Assembly (NCBI GenBank): GCA_963555705.1
Contig: OY743190.1
Span: forward strand, 14,359,501 to 14,423,500
DNA: 64,000 bases
Origin: Ligustrum vulgare
Lineage: Eukaryota > Streptophyta > Magnoliopsida > Lamiales > Oleaceae
Reading direction: 5' to 3'
Each line of letters opens with the position of its first letter. Positions within the stretch are counted from its first letter, which is position 1. The translations under genes were made by a program, and so were the position numbers. Shown here one piece after another: positions 34,201-45,906 of the stretch. A model generated the notes under the pieces. That model did not search any database and was not told where the DNA came from. It worked only from the letters and a program-made list of their open reading frames with translations.

Positions 34201-37200
34201 TTAAATTCTATAATATATATATTTTATAAATTGAACCAATGAATTTACGGAACAGAAATTTGTAGAAATTAAAAGGATAATTGATTTACTTAGAAAGATC
34301 ATATGTCTATTATTTCTTTCACTTTGATAAGAAAAAAATCGAAATTAATTATTTAGGTAGTGTTTGATAAGCTCCTTTTGCCATGGAACTTGGAAATCTT
34401 TTCCCATTTCCCACCTTTATTGTTGTTTGATACATTAACTTTGCCTTAGAAATAATTTCCAACTTTAATGATGATTGTACAATTCCTTGTTTTGGTGGAA
34501 AACAAATTCTTAGCACCTAGGTGATAATTGGTTTTCACATTTACATGGCAAACCATAAACGTTTCGTTTAATCATTTTTGTTATTGTTAATTGACTTATT
34601 TTTTTTCAAAAAATTAACGTTATTATTATGAAGTACAAATACGTAAAAAAAAATATTTTTTTTATTAATGACACTAAATTTTGCTTTATTTGTCATGAAA
34701 AATAATGTCAATAAAATAACAAAACTCGAAAAATTTTCCACTTTTTGGCCTAGAAAATTAAATCAATCAAGCACATTAAACTTCCAATTCTCAGGAATTC
34801 AATTCTCTAGAATTCGTTTTCTTTCCACCCGAATTCCACCCTCGCAATCAAATGGACCCATAGGTCAAAGTGAATTTAGGTAAGAAATGATAGATATCAT
34901 TTTAGGACTTAAATGAGATAAATTAAAAAGATTGGATCTTGAAAAAAGTAAAAAGTATAATTAAAATTTTTACATTTAGTATTTGAGACAATTTTATGTA
35001 TGATATGTTTAAAATTTGCTCTCATTTGGTAACTTGTATTGAACTTCTCTTTGAGATTTTAGATTTGACACTCATATTGAATACATTTTGATTTCAAAAT
35101 AATTACCAAAAGAATAAAAATAATCTATAATTTGACTTTTTATAAATGTTTTTTTTTTCACAAATCCATAAATCATTAATTACAAATTGCATTAATTGAA
35201 CTCTCATAATGCAATTATTAAAATAAATTGATAAACTTAAGAAATTTCCTAAAATGAAAGGTAAAAATAGGTGGTTAATTGTGTGAAGATTTATGTGATG
35301 ACTATATTGTTATTATATTATACTCCACCCGTCCTATAAAGATAGGTCTGGTTCTATTTTCACACATATTAAGAAAATATAATTAATATATGTTGGAGCT
35401 ATAAATTTACTTACATTTTACCTAATATACCCCTACATTGAATAATTGGTAGTTCATATATGTTGATAACAATGCATATTAAATAGGGGTTTATTAGAAA
35501 ATTGAAATATTAATATACTCTAAATAAGGAAAGTGACCTATAATTTGGGACAAACAAAAAAGGAAAGCGGGCCTATCATTGTGGAACGGAGGGAGTATAT
35601 AGATTAGAAAGGCAAATTTCTTATCTTAAAATTTATAAGAGTCATACTATTGCATGCACAATTGCAGAAGTTGTACAGTTTAGAATATATATCAGAAGCA
35701 TGAATAATGTTCCTCTTTTAGATTACATAAGATATTAAGAGAGGGACGGGATAAATGGATCTTAACAAGGTAAATGTGTGAATTTTCCATTTTCTACTAC
35801 TGCTAACACTTCTTCTACTGCAGGATCATATAAACAGGCATACATAATTTAGAGAGTAAAGAGGCCAGGAGTTGGGTAAATTTTGCTTCCCAATTCGCAG
35901 GTTGACATTCTAGGTTATACAATTGGAAAAACAATGAATGATAGTTTCGGAACCAAAGATGTGTTCAAATATATGTTCAAGTTAGTACCTCTGTTGCAAG
36001 AAGGGACTTCATGAGCTCAGATTGAGAAGATACTGCAGATTACAGAACAAAGGATGTCAACTGAAGTGGAAGATGAATGTTCAACAGCATAAGTGAGACT
36101 ACGTGAAGAGAAAACTTACCTTTGATAGGCTTTCCATTCAGAAAAGCGCCTTTTCCACGGACAGCAGTAAAGAGCTGCATATTAAAAACCAAATATTTTA
36201 TATGCTCAACTGCTAAGTCCACGAAATAAACACACTGAAGACACAGTATATGTAGGAATTCTTATATTCAACACATTAGTACAATCATGCAGCAAGGGAG
36301 AAAAATATGAAAAAGGAACTCAAAAATCACTAATCACTTGACTGGTCAGTTCCAATATACATCAAAGGCTCATTTCATTGCAAAAAGATGCTACAACTAA
36401 GAAAAGATGGCATGAAACAGAAATTTCTAAGCACAATACAGTAAATTTGACCACAAGTTATAAGTTACATGCTGTAAATAACCTATTATCTCAACAGTTT
36501 CATAGAAGTGCTATGAGATTATCAATTTCCTTGACTTCTATATTTACAGTATGCAATTTTCAGAAGTTAACCCTCTAATCATTGAAAGTTCAATAGTTTT
36601 ACCTCATCCATAACAGGGTTATAGACAACACCAACAGTTGGAATTCGTCCAATTGTCAGGCCAATAGAAACACATACAAATGGAAACCTGAAATTGAATA
36701 AAATAACTTAGAAGCTTAATGTGGATGAGAAGAAAACTCCCCCACAAGAAATGAAATGAACACAAGACACTTGCCCGTGCACAAAATTAGTTGTTCCATC
36801 CAAGGGATCAACAATCCAAGTTGGTTCATCAGTTAATTCTGATACCCCACAAGCAGCCGTGGTTTCTTCCCCAATGAACTAAGATGGAAAAATTATTAAA
36901 CAAGAGTTGTGAGAACCAAGTAGTTAACATTCAAGAATGTGCATCATGTTTAAACCCATCAAGAAACAACCAATAAATTCAGCTAAAATAGGAAACAATA
37001 CAAAGGAGACAAGATATAACCTTATGATCGGGAAAGTGTTGTTTGAGAAAATTGAATATGACTTCTTCACATCTCTTATCAGTCTCTGTGACCAAATCCA
37101 CCTACACTTGGAAGCAGTAGCCTTATTAGCATTTATGGATTAATAATCAATAATAGCAGAAAAGAAAAGAACTTATAATTTTAATGCAGAATCTTTGTAA

Positions 37201-38548
37201 TAACTGAATGTAAACAGCCCTTCTCATCCCACAAACCAACCAATGAATCATAATTGAATGCGCATGGCCTTTCTCATCCCGTAAAACAACCATTTCAGTA
37301 AAAATAGAATTAATATTCCAACATGTCAGATTTGATTTGTGAAATGTTCATGATTTATTGTGGATTTTTGTTGCCCTAGAACTTCTCACAAAATACAAAA
37401 ACACTCCTGTTCAGATATTTTCTGTTACCTACATTTTAAGTTAGTTTTAGCCATATGGCTACATCTGTTCTACCTCCACCGTCAATTCATCCATTATCAC
37501 TTGTGGGTGACAACTCTCCTATGGGGCATTGGGTAACTAACAAATTGGGCATGATATTCACTAACAAATTGGGCATTATATTCACTAACAAATATTCTAC
37601 ATTTCCTACTAATGAAGTTCAAGATTTTTAAAACCGTTGTCCTGACATCAAAATTCTACTGATAAGAAAGTTTTACCGATTCACGTACTCCCTGTGCCCA
37701 TAAACTAGCTCTTCTAAAACCAGGGGAAAGACTAAAAGCCGTCTCCTGAGCTTTGGTAGCTCCTTCTCATGACGCATCAACTATCTTTCAATTTGGTCTA
37801 GGGAGGAGAAGATTGGGTATAGAACTTCAGTTAATCAAGCATCTAGACAGTGCACTAACATTAGCCTCCTCATATCACGGTTATATATAGAATTTATTTA
37901 TGTAGATTTACTAGGATGGATTGGGTGATAGAAAAAACTACAATATCTGGTTATTCACTTATTCTTCCTTTAACCACATACAGAGTTTTATGATTTTTCC
38001 ATATAAATTCAAGTATATAGTCCCCAATTCAGCAATTGAAAAAATTACCGTTATCAGTAACCAATATGACCCGCTCCTCCTTATACGTGATTTAAATTAT
38101 ATAATTTTAAAAGCAACCCTTTATGCATAATTCATAATTAAAAAGTAGAATTGTTCATCAGTATCAGTCAAGATTTTACCAAGCCTTTGTGCTCCACGAG
38201 CTTTGTCTGATAGAACCCAGAACGAATGATCTGTAAACCAAAATTTTGAAGTAAAAAGATTAATTATAAAAATCCAAAGTACAAAGAATGCGGCCAAAAA
38301 ACTGATAAATCAATGCCGATAGAAACACGACACTAATCGAGTGAACAAGAATTTGGGTTTGCAAACTGAGGTCACCTCTCCAGCACTTTTAGCTGCATCC
38401 ACAGCCTGGACCAAGAACTCCTCTACTGAATCTGAAATTCCACAAATCCAATCAAGCACATTAACAAATTCGTATACATGCACTCATTTGTGTGTGTGTG
38501 TGTGTGTGTGTGTGATGTATTGAAGTGATTCGTACCTTTTTGTGCCAT
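22219..38548 (-). CDS. VTC4: Inositol monophosphatase family, VTC4-type L-galactose-1-phosphate phosphatase
   Basis: Twelve exons in transcript order: 38548-38536, 38431-38376, 38230-38180, 37101-37021, 36878-36775, 36687-36603, 36174-36120, 36032-35989, 33510-33442, 33357-33257, 22998-22942, 22315-22219. They total 813 bases (270 aa), matching the family. The enzyme removes phosphate from L-galactose 1-phosphate (ascorbate synthesis) and from myo-inositol 1-phosphate, using Mg2+. Metal-site residues are all present: E71/E72 (GEE), D91 and D94 in [12 protein letters not shown] (88-99), and D221 in GPWDIAAG. All junctions are GT-AG except intron 5, whose donor reads CACGG/GCAAG (GC-AG). Intron 11 (10.26 kb) holds nested copia elements, and intron 8 holds a MITE. 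The frame is undamaged, so the gene is probably functional if the long intron is spliced. Confidence 0.95.
23128..23670 (+). repeat. 5' LTR of copia element 1
   Basis: 543 bp beginning TATAGAAAGTGATCC (TG mutated to TA) and ending AATCCCGACA just before the primer site. It lacks a ~65-bp segment present in the other LTR near 32735-32800. Confidence 0.85.
24184..27382 (+). pseudogene. Copia element 1 gag-protease-integrase-RT, first part
   Basis: Decayed polyprotein in several frames. Gag starts near ATG 24184, with the recognisable gag segment at 24289-24537. The zinc knuckle at about 24917 has Tyr in place of one Cys. The protease region at 25068-25472 has the DSG site disrupted. Integrase core is at 25661-26245 and its linker at 26250-26714. 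RT at 26931-27382 includes [22 protein letters not shown] and LYVDDM (about 27255). At least six frameshifts or stops break it. RT continues beyond the nested element at 31701. Confidence 0.88.
27383..31700 (+). mobile_element. Ty1/copia element 2, nested in copia element 1, gag deleted
   Basis: LTRs of 154 bp each (27383-27536 and 31547-31700) begin TGTTGAAATGTG and differ at about six positions. The primer site TGGTATCAGAGCC follows the 5' LTR directly, and a GAGGGGGAG polypurine tract precedes the 3' LTR. The flanks GTCAT (27378-27382) and GTTAT (31701-31705) are a 5-bp duplication with one later mutation. The host RT frame resumes directly after the insertion. About 4% LTR divergence makes it clearly older than the elements at 1-7663 and 13052-20231. 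Confidence 0.9.
28131..31539 (+). pseudogene. Copia element 2 protease-integrase-RT-RNase H
   Basis: The protease active site [11 protein letters not shown] is at about 28188. The integrase zinc motif (HCRLGH...CEQC) and core ([15 protein letters not shown]) reach a stop at 29037. Two further stops fall near 29155. A 714-aa frame (29163-31307) then holds the integrase end, the RT ([17 protein letters not shown] at 30582) and RNase H, frameshifting near 31300 into 31261-31539. Gag is missing: a short leader ORF starting near the usual gag ATG (about 28086) ends at 28130, directly before protease sequence. The element was therefore probably non-autonomous. Confidence 0.9.
31701..32539 (+). pseudogene. 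Copia element 1 RT/RNase H, second part
   Basis: This continues the RT interrupted at 27382: the [19 protein letters not shown] segment and [11 protein letters not shown], then RNase H fragments (about 32009-32194 and 32357-32539). Multiple frameshifts and stops. The decay here is greater than in element 2, consistent with element 1 being the older insertion. Confidence 0.88.
32650..33246 (+). repeat. 3' LTR of copia element 1, abutting the VTC4 splice donor
   Basis: 597 bp beginning TGTAGAAAGTAACCCC. Its end (AATCCCGAA) has apparently lost one base relative to the 5' LTR. The AAAAT target duplication follows at 33247-33251, then CTTAC (GTAAG on the gene strand) and VTC4 exon 10. Confidence 0.85.
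35323..35595. mobile_element. Stowaway-like MITE in VTC4 intron 8
   Basis: 273 bp flanked by TA dinucleotides. The ends are inverted: left CTCCACCCGTCCTATAAAG, right (reverse complement) CTCCCTCCGTTCCACAATG. The CTCC(C/A)(T/C)CCGT terminus with a TA duplication is the hallmark of Stowaway (Tc1/mariner) MITEs. No coding capacity. Confidence 0.85.
38489..38514 (+). repeat. (TG)13 microsatellite in VTC4 intron 1
   Basis: Uninterrupted TG dinucleotides between VTC4 exons 1 and 2; they read CA on the gene strand. Confidence 0.95.
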
Positions 38549-39153
38549 TTGTTTATCTTGAATCGGGTGGGTGACGAGAGAAAAGATGATTATTATATTT
38601 TAAAATTGGAATGATTGATGAAAACAAAAGAATGAGGCCAATTATTTATAGGTGATTTGTGGACTTCAAATGTCCCTGGATCTGCTCGGACTCGGATACA
38701 TACACACCAGTTGCATTTGTTCACGGTGTCAGCTTTTCAATTGGCACTATTAGCTGGTGTTTGATTACCAGCAAATTCCATGGAAATGTCATATCAAAAA
38801 AATGTTTTCCTTGATTCGTTTGATACGGAGCTGAAATTTGAATTGGAATTATAAGGTACGATCATTTTAAATTCAAAATTGGCAAATTTCGTGAGAATCA
38901 ATTCTTTGGGGATTCCAACTAATATGGAATTGGAATTTTTTTTCACTTTGGCTATCAAGTTGATTTCGAAGAAGTTGGATCACTACACCTCAACTGCAAG
39001 TAGTTTTTATTGCGAAGACGGTGGCTCACAGAATATGCCAAGCCAAGATGCTGGTTTAAAGTTTATTGGATTCTATGCCCTTTTAACTCATTTTCCGAAA
39101 TTTATTTTTAAGCTCATGTTTCGTCCCCTCTTAAATTTTTAATATATTTCTCT
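38549..39153. other. VTC4 upstream region, no other gene
   Basis: On the minus strand a TATAAATA box lies at 38650-38643, about 95 bases before the VTC4 ATG, in a CCTATAAATAATTGG context. Further upstream (38750-39140) is AT-rich, transposon-like sequence. Its GTGTTTGAT...CCATGGAA string also occurs near 34360, inside VTC4 intron 8. The Tat-like LTR starts at 39154, only about 600 bases from the VTC4 start codon. Confidence 0.5.
38643..38650 (-). promoter_or_regulatory. Probable TATA box of VTC4
   Basis: TATAAATA on the minus strand, about 95 bases upstream of the start codon. Confidence 0.5.
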
Positions 39154-39826
39154 TGTTGAATCCGAACTCAAAGAAAGATACAGTGATTCACCAGCGAAGG
39201 TTCAATAGTGGTCCAACGGACCTTGACCCACAGTTAAGGCCTAAAATATCACCTTGGGATGAATGTCGAGATGGTACGTCAAGCAAACCTCTTTAGCCGA
39301 CCTGGTTAACGCCTAGCCGATGTGCTTTATACTCAGTCGGGGCGCTTTATGGCGTTGACCAGAAGAAAGATAGAGTCAGTGATGGGACACTACCTTTACC
39401 AAGACGTGACAGGCACACATCCCCTACGAAATGTAGCAATGATTACGGTTGAAAAGCAAGATTGTCACCTCCATGAGTTAGGGTGATGACAAGTGTAAAG
39501 TATGCCACGTGTTGTGATCCGAGACAAGAAGTTCCTCTATAAATGAAGCACGATTGTCTCCAAGTTAGGGGTTAGCAATTTAATACCTTTATCAATATAC
39601 ATTTCTTTCACTCTCTTTTCTCTCTTCTACACATTTATATCTCCCGCACCCAACACATATTTACCTAAAAATGAGTACTGACATTGGCATCGGAGTGCAA
39701 ACGGGAGCCACCTCGGCCCCCTTTGCAAACTGATTGTTTGTCACAGTGCGCAGGAGAACCACGTGTTCAAGAGGGAGGAGCTGAGACGTGTTGGTCCAAT
39801 GTCTAACCAGATTTTTTTGGTCAACA
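39154..39826 (+). repeat. 5' LTR of the Tat-like element
   Basis: 673 bp, TGTTG...CAACA. It differs from the 3' LTR by scattered substitutions and small indels, including a ~10-bp length difference early on (GATGAATGTCGAGATGG versus AAGAATGAAGAGGTGG). It is therefore older than the 1-7663 and 13052-20231 insertions. Confidence 0.93.
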
Positions 39827-39950
39827 TTTTGGCGCCGTCTGTGGGAAACCATACTGCTGACCACGAAAACACATGGTAAAAAGTCACACATAGAAAGGTG
39901 GTCCTGAAAAAGGACGAATAACCTCTTACGAAAGAGCGGATAACTGCAAA

Positions 39951-40240
39951 GAGCTTTGAAAGATAAGCTGGTTCGCCTTGAAAAAGGCAAGAGCTTTGAA
40001 AGATAAGCTGGTTGGCCTTGAAAAAGGTAAGAGCTTTGAAGGATAAGCTGGTTAGCCTTGAAAAATGCTAAAAGACTTTGAAAGACAAGTTCGTTAACTC
40101 TGAAAAAGACTTAAAATTTTGAAACATAAGCTTAACAACCTTGAAAAAGGCTTAAAACTTTGAAACATAAGTTTAACAACCTTGAAAAAGGCTTAAAACT
40201 TTGAAATATAAGTTTAACAACCTTGAAAAAGGCTTGGAAC
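39951..40240 (+). repeat. Seven ~40-bp tandem repeats in the 5' leader
   Basis: Units such as GAGCTTTGAAAGATAAGCTG followed by CCTTGAAAAAGGC start at 39951, 39991, 40031 and onward, drifting in sequence toward 40240. They lie between the primer site and gag. The CCTTGAAAAAGG core is partly palindromic. Confidence 0.88.
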
Positions 40241-40444
40241 AGTGAGATAAAAGTCTATCTATCCTTGAAAGGTGAACTAAGACCAGAAATTCCTCTGAAA
40301 CATGAATGAAAGCGATGGAGATGTTAATCCCTGTAGGGGAAGAAATGACCAGCACGGTGAGGGGGAGGCTCCTCAAGAACCACATGAGAACACCAATTAG
40401 GGGCGGCACAACCTAACCCACCACGTCGGCACCGTAACCGCCGC

Positions 40445-42345
40445 ATGATGCGAGACATGACTCGCATGGAAGCCCAAATGCTGGAGATGCAGAGGCAGCA
40501 GATAGAACAGACTGCTGCAATGAATGCCTTTATGGTTAGAGGGTATGTTATGAATGAACCCGTGATGCCTCAGCAATACCCACAGCCACATTATTCACCA
40601 TCCGAGGCGGCCACTGCCTCGTATTATTATCAAGATCCACAGGCATATGCCGAGGTGGAATCCGAGCCCTTCTACGAGGAAGACCCAGAGCATGAAGCAC
40701 ATGAAGAACAAAACCCACTCCCAGGTAGACGCAGGGAGGCTTCTCTCGCAAAATCCGGCAGTGTCTTCAGCCGAATAGGAGGGTTATTCAGGGGCTAACG
40801 ACGGGGGCAAACGGACCCAGGTCGGCACAATGTCGCAGAGCTTAGAAATAGGCGGGAGCGACGCGCTGAAGAAGCCTTGTCGCAGGTTCAAATGTATAGG
40901 GACCAACATGGTACGGGAGCAGAAAGGTTGGCATCAGCACATGAGCCTAGGAATAGGCAGGAAAGAAGAGCCGAAGCAGTTCGGACAAAATCTCGCAACG
41001 AGCTGCCAACCCACGGAAGGCCAAACTACGGCCGTGTTTTTCCACCATAAAGGCAAGAGTATGCTCCGCCGCTCTACGACCAATACCATGATCCAATGCA
41101 TTCTGGTCACGATGAAAACAGTGAACTGCCCTCTTACGAGTTGGATGATGAAGAGGAAGTAAGTCCCTTCACAGAGGGCCTTCGTAGATGCCCCGTACCT
41201 CATGACTTCGAGATGCTAGAAATAGCAAAATACTCTAGCCGAGGTGATCCTGATGATCACCTGCTAAATTACCGCGTCGCATGGAAATAGCCAGAGCCAC
41301 CCCGGCACTGAAATGTAAAGCCTTTGCTTTAACCCTTAAGGGAAGTGTCATACGATGGTATAAAAAACTCCCTCCTGGCAGCATCCACAGTTGGAGAGAT
41401 ATGAAAACGGCTTTTAAAAATGGCTTTGTTTCCTCCAGACCTGGCCAGCTCCTGCTCCAACGCCTTCAGGATCTAAGGGAAGGAAGGGACGAGTCTCTGA
41501 AAAGTTACCTAGCTAGGTTTACTGAAAAGATGCACATCTATGAAAATATCAAAGAAGCGAAGATGTTTTCCGCTTTAAAAGGAGGGCTAGATATGACCAG
41601 CATGTTCTGGAGGGATGTCCGGAGCAGGAAACCAAGGGATTACAGCGCCCTGGTAGACCTGATGAAGGAGGAGATTGTATCGGAAGAAATGGCTAGGGCC
41701 AGAGATAATCACCCTCAAGGGAAATACAACCTTGGATATTCCAGTGAAGCAAACCTCAGGAAATGAGGAAACAAGGATAGGGTTGGCGGTAGCCGAGGTG
41801 GTGTACCGCGCCCGTTTCCAGGAACAGGATCTAGCTTTGCAGCAGAAATCACAGATGCTATCCCTCACTTGCATTCCAATACTCCTCCCCAGAATCCCCC
41901 CACTGCTCAAGGAAGGATGGAAAGTGGCCGAAGTGGGAAACAGCCCATGATTGGGGCTTACTGCGCCTACCACAGATATTATGGTCACGCAACAGAGGAT
42001 TGCAGGGAAATCCACATGTTAGCTGACCAGAAGGTGCAGGGGAGAATAGGAAGTGACTTCTCCCCCGACACAGGGAGAACCCAAAAAACCGGTGGCCCGA
42101 AATTCAACCGAGCTGATAAGAGAGCTCCATGGAAAAATTCGACTAAAGAAAGGATTGACAATCGTCAAAGAAACAGGAATAAGGGCCAGGATACCACCTC
42201 GGCGCATGCTAAAGACACACGTGAGCCACCAATGCATGTCGCCGACCTCCCTATCCGCGAAATCGATACGATACTGGGGGGGCCCACCCAGGTGGGAGCA
42301 CAAACAACTCCCAAAAGAGGTATATTAGAGAGGCCAAGCAGCCCG
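40445..42345 (+). pseudogene. Tat-like gag
   Basis: The N-terminal coiled, Met/Gln-rich segment (40445-40798) ends early. The capsid domain continues in other frames: 41096-41290 then 41281-41766, with VIRWYKKLPPGSIHSW and LKSYLARFTEKM typical of retrotransposon gag. A single knuckle-like CAYHRYYGHATEDC occurs in the 41869-42354 frame. At least three frameshifts. It would form the particle shell. Confidence 0.85.
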
Positions 42346-42350
42346 CCAAC

Positions 42351-45300
42351 GTGAGTTACCATATTCATTCACATCCTGTAGGGATACCTCGGACAGAACC
42401 TATCACATTTACCCAAGACGATGCCATTGGAGTGCACTTCCCACACAATGATGCGTTGGTTATAAGGGTAGTGGTGGCCCGGAACGGGTTATCGCGGATG
42501 ATGGTGGATAACGGAGCCTCAGTAAATGTGATTTACGGGGTAACTTTCGACAAGATGGGGATCAGCACTCCACTCATTCCGGTCCCGGATCCCATATATG
42601 GATTCACAGGAGACAGCATAATCCCCAGGGGATCCATAACCCTAACGACTGACTGAGATAGGGCAAGCACCAACTGTTTCCAGAATCCCCATGGAATTTC
42701 TGGTGGTGGATAAAATCTCCTCCTACCATGGTTCGATTGGGAGGCCAGGTCTCATCGACTTGGGAGCTGTGACGCATACGAAATACATTTGCATGAAGTT
42801 CCCCACGGAGCATGGCGTTGCAACTGTCAGGGGGAGCCAAACCGAATCACGGGCCTGCTACACAAATGCAATTCAAAAATTTCAAGATCAAAGCTTGAAC
42901 ATGATCAGCGACGTAGCCATGGCCGAGGCTACTCCAGACCCTGAAAGATTGGGTGAAGGGCCTTCTGGTGATAAGGATGCTACAATGAGACTGGAGGAGG
43001 ATTTAGCAGATCTAGGCCCCAGAATGGCAGGTGACAATTGTACCACCCCGGCCGAAAGGTTGGAATGCTTCGGCGTAGACCCACTTGATCCAATCAAAGA
43101 ATTACAGATCGGACTGGACTCGCCGACCGAATACAATAGTCAATTGAAGAACTTCTTACTTCAAAACCTCGATGTATTCGCGTGGAAGCATGGTGACATG
43201 ATTGGAATCGATCCTAAAGAGGCCTGCCACAGGCTCCAGCTGGATCCCCGAAGCCCTGGGCATAGGCAAAAGAGAAGACCCATGAGTTCGGACAAGTATG
43301 AGGCCTTGAAAGACGAGGTCTCAAAGCTATTGCAAAATGGCTTCATCAGAGAGTCCTGATATCCGAAGTGGGTATCAAATCCTATTTTGGTACCAAAACA
43401 CAATGGGAAACTGAGGGTGTGCATTGATTTTTCCAACTTGAACCAGGCATGTCCCAAAGACAGCTTTCCCACTGCCCCGGATCGATCAGCTGGTCGACTC
43501 CACGGCAGGACACGAGCTGCTAAGCTTCATGGATGCATACTCTGGGTACAATCAAATTCCCATGTTCGAATCAGATGAAGAGCATACTTCATTTATCACA
43601 GATAGAGGACTCTATTGCTACAGAGCTATGCCACTTGGCTTGAAAAATGCGGGAGCTATGTTAAGTGCATTTTTATACACTTCTTATACCTTTAAATTAG
43701 CATATTTTGGAACATCTTGAGCAAATATCTACTAATTTATGCATATTTTGTATTTAAATAGGTTAATATCCAAGTTTGAAGCCAAAAACCACAAAAGAAG
43801 TGCAAATTACGCTGAAATTGGAAGTCTGGGGACCATTTTGTCACTTCCGGGAAGTTTTGGACAAGCCACGCAATTAACCAAGGGACCAAATTGAAAGATT
43901 TCAAAAGTTGAAGGGCCAAAAGTGCAATTTTAGAAGGACATATTTGAAAGAAATCTGAAAAATTGGGGACTAAATTGCTCGAGATTAAAAGATTGAGGAC
44001 TTGATGGCAATTACGGAAAGGACTTAGCTGCAAAACCATCATTTGGCTGAGCCACGCGATCGCGTGGCTCGAACCAAGTCGTGAACGCGACTTGGACCCC
44101 AAAACGGACCCGAGACTAACTCATCGCAAAAATTTCAAGCGCGCGATCGCGCGCCTTTAGAAATAAAAAAAAATTGTTTTATTTTCGGGCCGGACCGGGT
44201 CAACCCGGCCGACCCGGTTCGGCCCAGATAACTGTTTTCGTGGATCTAAGTACTTTTTAGGGTTTTTGGATGATTTTAGGGTTGTATAAATAGATAAAAA
44301 TCAGATTTTTGGATGCCTTATGTAAGTTTCTTGCCTCTTTTTCATTTTTCTTGTATTTTGTCTTAACATTTACCTTATTTAATGCAATGTTTAATTAATG
44401 TTTTAATGTTCTTGTGTTCTTCTTCCACATTTCATCTTCTTGTTGTAGTTTAAGTTTTTAATATTTGGTATTTTCTCAAATTTCTACCATAAATGTTATA
44501 TATTTTAAGTGCAGTTAATGTTTTATGCTTGGGTTGTTGAAGATATTAATGGTTGATGAAGAAATTTGGCTCAAAGTGAAGGGTTCTTGGGTTTTCACTT
44601 CAAGAACTTTACAAAAAGGGGAGTTTTCTTTATTATCTTGTTTTTAATCTTTATTTTTAAGTATTATTCACATGTTTATGTTATTTGTTAAAAGTTGTTG
44701 TTAGTTTATTATTAGAGGTTAATATTATTGTGTTGGAATTTTAATTAGTTTAAGATTATTTAATTATTTTAGGTTGTTTTTGGATTGTGGGTATTTATGT
44801 TTATGTATTTGTGATTGTGAATGTTGTTTATGTTTTTTGTAGTTTTTTAAAATGTTTGTCACTATGTTAGGTTCTTATTGGAATTTACTATACATGTGAG
44901 GTTAAATTTAATTTTTTCCATGTAATTTGGTTAAGTAAGTGACTACCACTATTTGATTTGTGAAAGAAGAAATTAGTGTAGTTATAAAAATTAACTTCAC
45001 CTTGTCTCATGTTTTCTAGTTTAGTTTAGTCACCAAGTTCTTGTTGTTATTAATTTACTTTGGATAATTAGTTTTAATTCTAGCTTTTACACATTGTTGT
45101 CTATTTGCTTTAATTAACTAGTTTTTTTTAGTCGCCATATTTTAATTTTATGATAGTTAGTATTCACCATCAAACCAACTTTTTATGTTACTTGACTTTT
45201 CTTTTATAATGAAATCAATTACTTTAGTTACAAATCAATCATTCCCCGTGGGTACGATAACCCGGACTTCTCTAGTCCACTTTACTACTTGAACGCGAAC

Positions 45301-45900
45301 CGTGCACTTGCGGTATACGATTTTAGCGAACAAGCTACCTATCAGAGGCTGGTAAACCGCATGTTCTCGAAACAGTTGGGAAACACTATGGAGGTGTATG
45401 TTGATGACATGCTAGTCAAAAGCATGGTCGTCGCGAATCATATCCTCCATTTGTCAGAAGCATTCGATGTTTTGAGGAAATATCAGATGAAACTCAACCC
45501 AGCGAAGTGTGCTTTTGGGGTAGCATATGGGAAATTCCTCGGATTCATGGTGAATAAGAGGGGAATCGAAGTCAATCCGGACAAAATCAAAGCTTTGCTA
45601 AACATGCAGTCGCCTCGAAATCCAAAAGAAGTGCAAAGCTTAACGGGAAGAATTGCGGCCTTGAACCGATTCGTCTCAAAACCCACTGATAAATGCTTGC
45701 CATTTTTCAAGGCCCTAAAGGGGGGAAAGCGATTCCAATGGACACCGGAATGCGAGCAGGCGTTTTCCGACCTAAAAGCTTCTTTGGGACGTCCCCCATT
45801 GCTATCAAAGCCGAAGGCTGACGAGCCTCTTTACTTGTATTTGGCTGTATCAAAAGAGGCTGTTAGCTCGGTGTTAGTCAGAGAGGAGGATGGGAGTTAG
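42351..45900 (+). pseudogene. Tat-like protease and RT, split by a solo LTR
   Basis: The aspartic protease has VDNGASVNVIYG (about 42505), an Asn in the usual DSG/DTG position. It is followed by a linker and the RT N-terminal half (43160-43658), with one stop near 43357 and a frameshift near 43480. After RT residues PLGLKNAGA a 1.67-kb solo LTR intervenes, and RT resumes at 45333 in the correct phase (TYQRLVNRMF) with VYVDDMLVKS at about 45391. The frame ends at a TAG at 45898-45900. Confidence 0.9.
43659..45332 (+). repeat. Athila-like solo LTR inserted in the Tat RT
   Basis: It starts TGTTAAGTGCATTTTTATAC and ends TTTTAGCGAACA, flanked on both sides by AGCTA (43654-43658, 45333-45337). 1,674 bp, no coding. 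The segment near the end (CCCGTGGGTACGATAACCC ... CCGTGCACTTGCGG) is like the 3' part of Athila LTRs. A GC-rich island at about 44050-44220 includes the 16-bp perfect palindrome GCGCGCGATCGCGCGC at 44139-44154. Confidence 0.85.
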
Positions 45901-45906
45901 TTTCCA

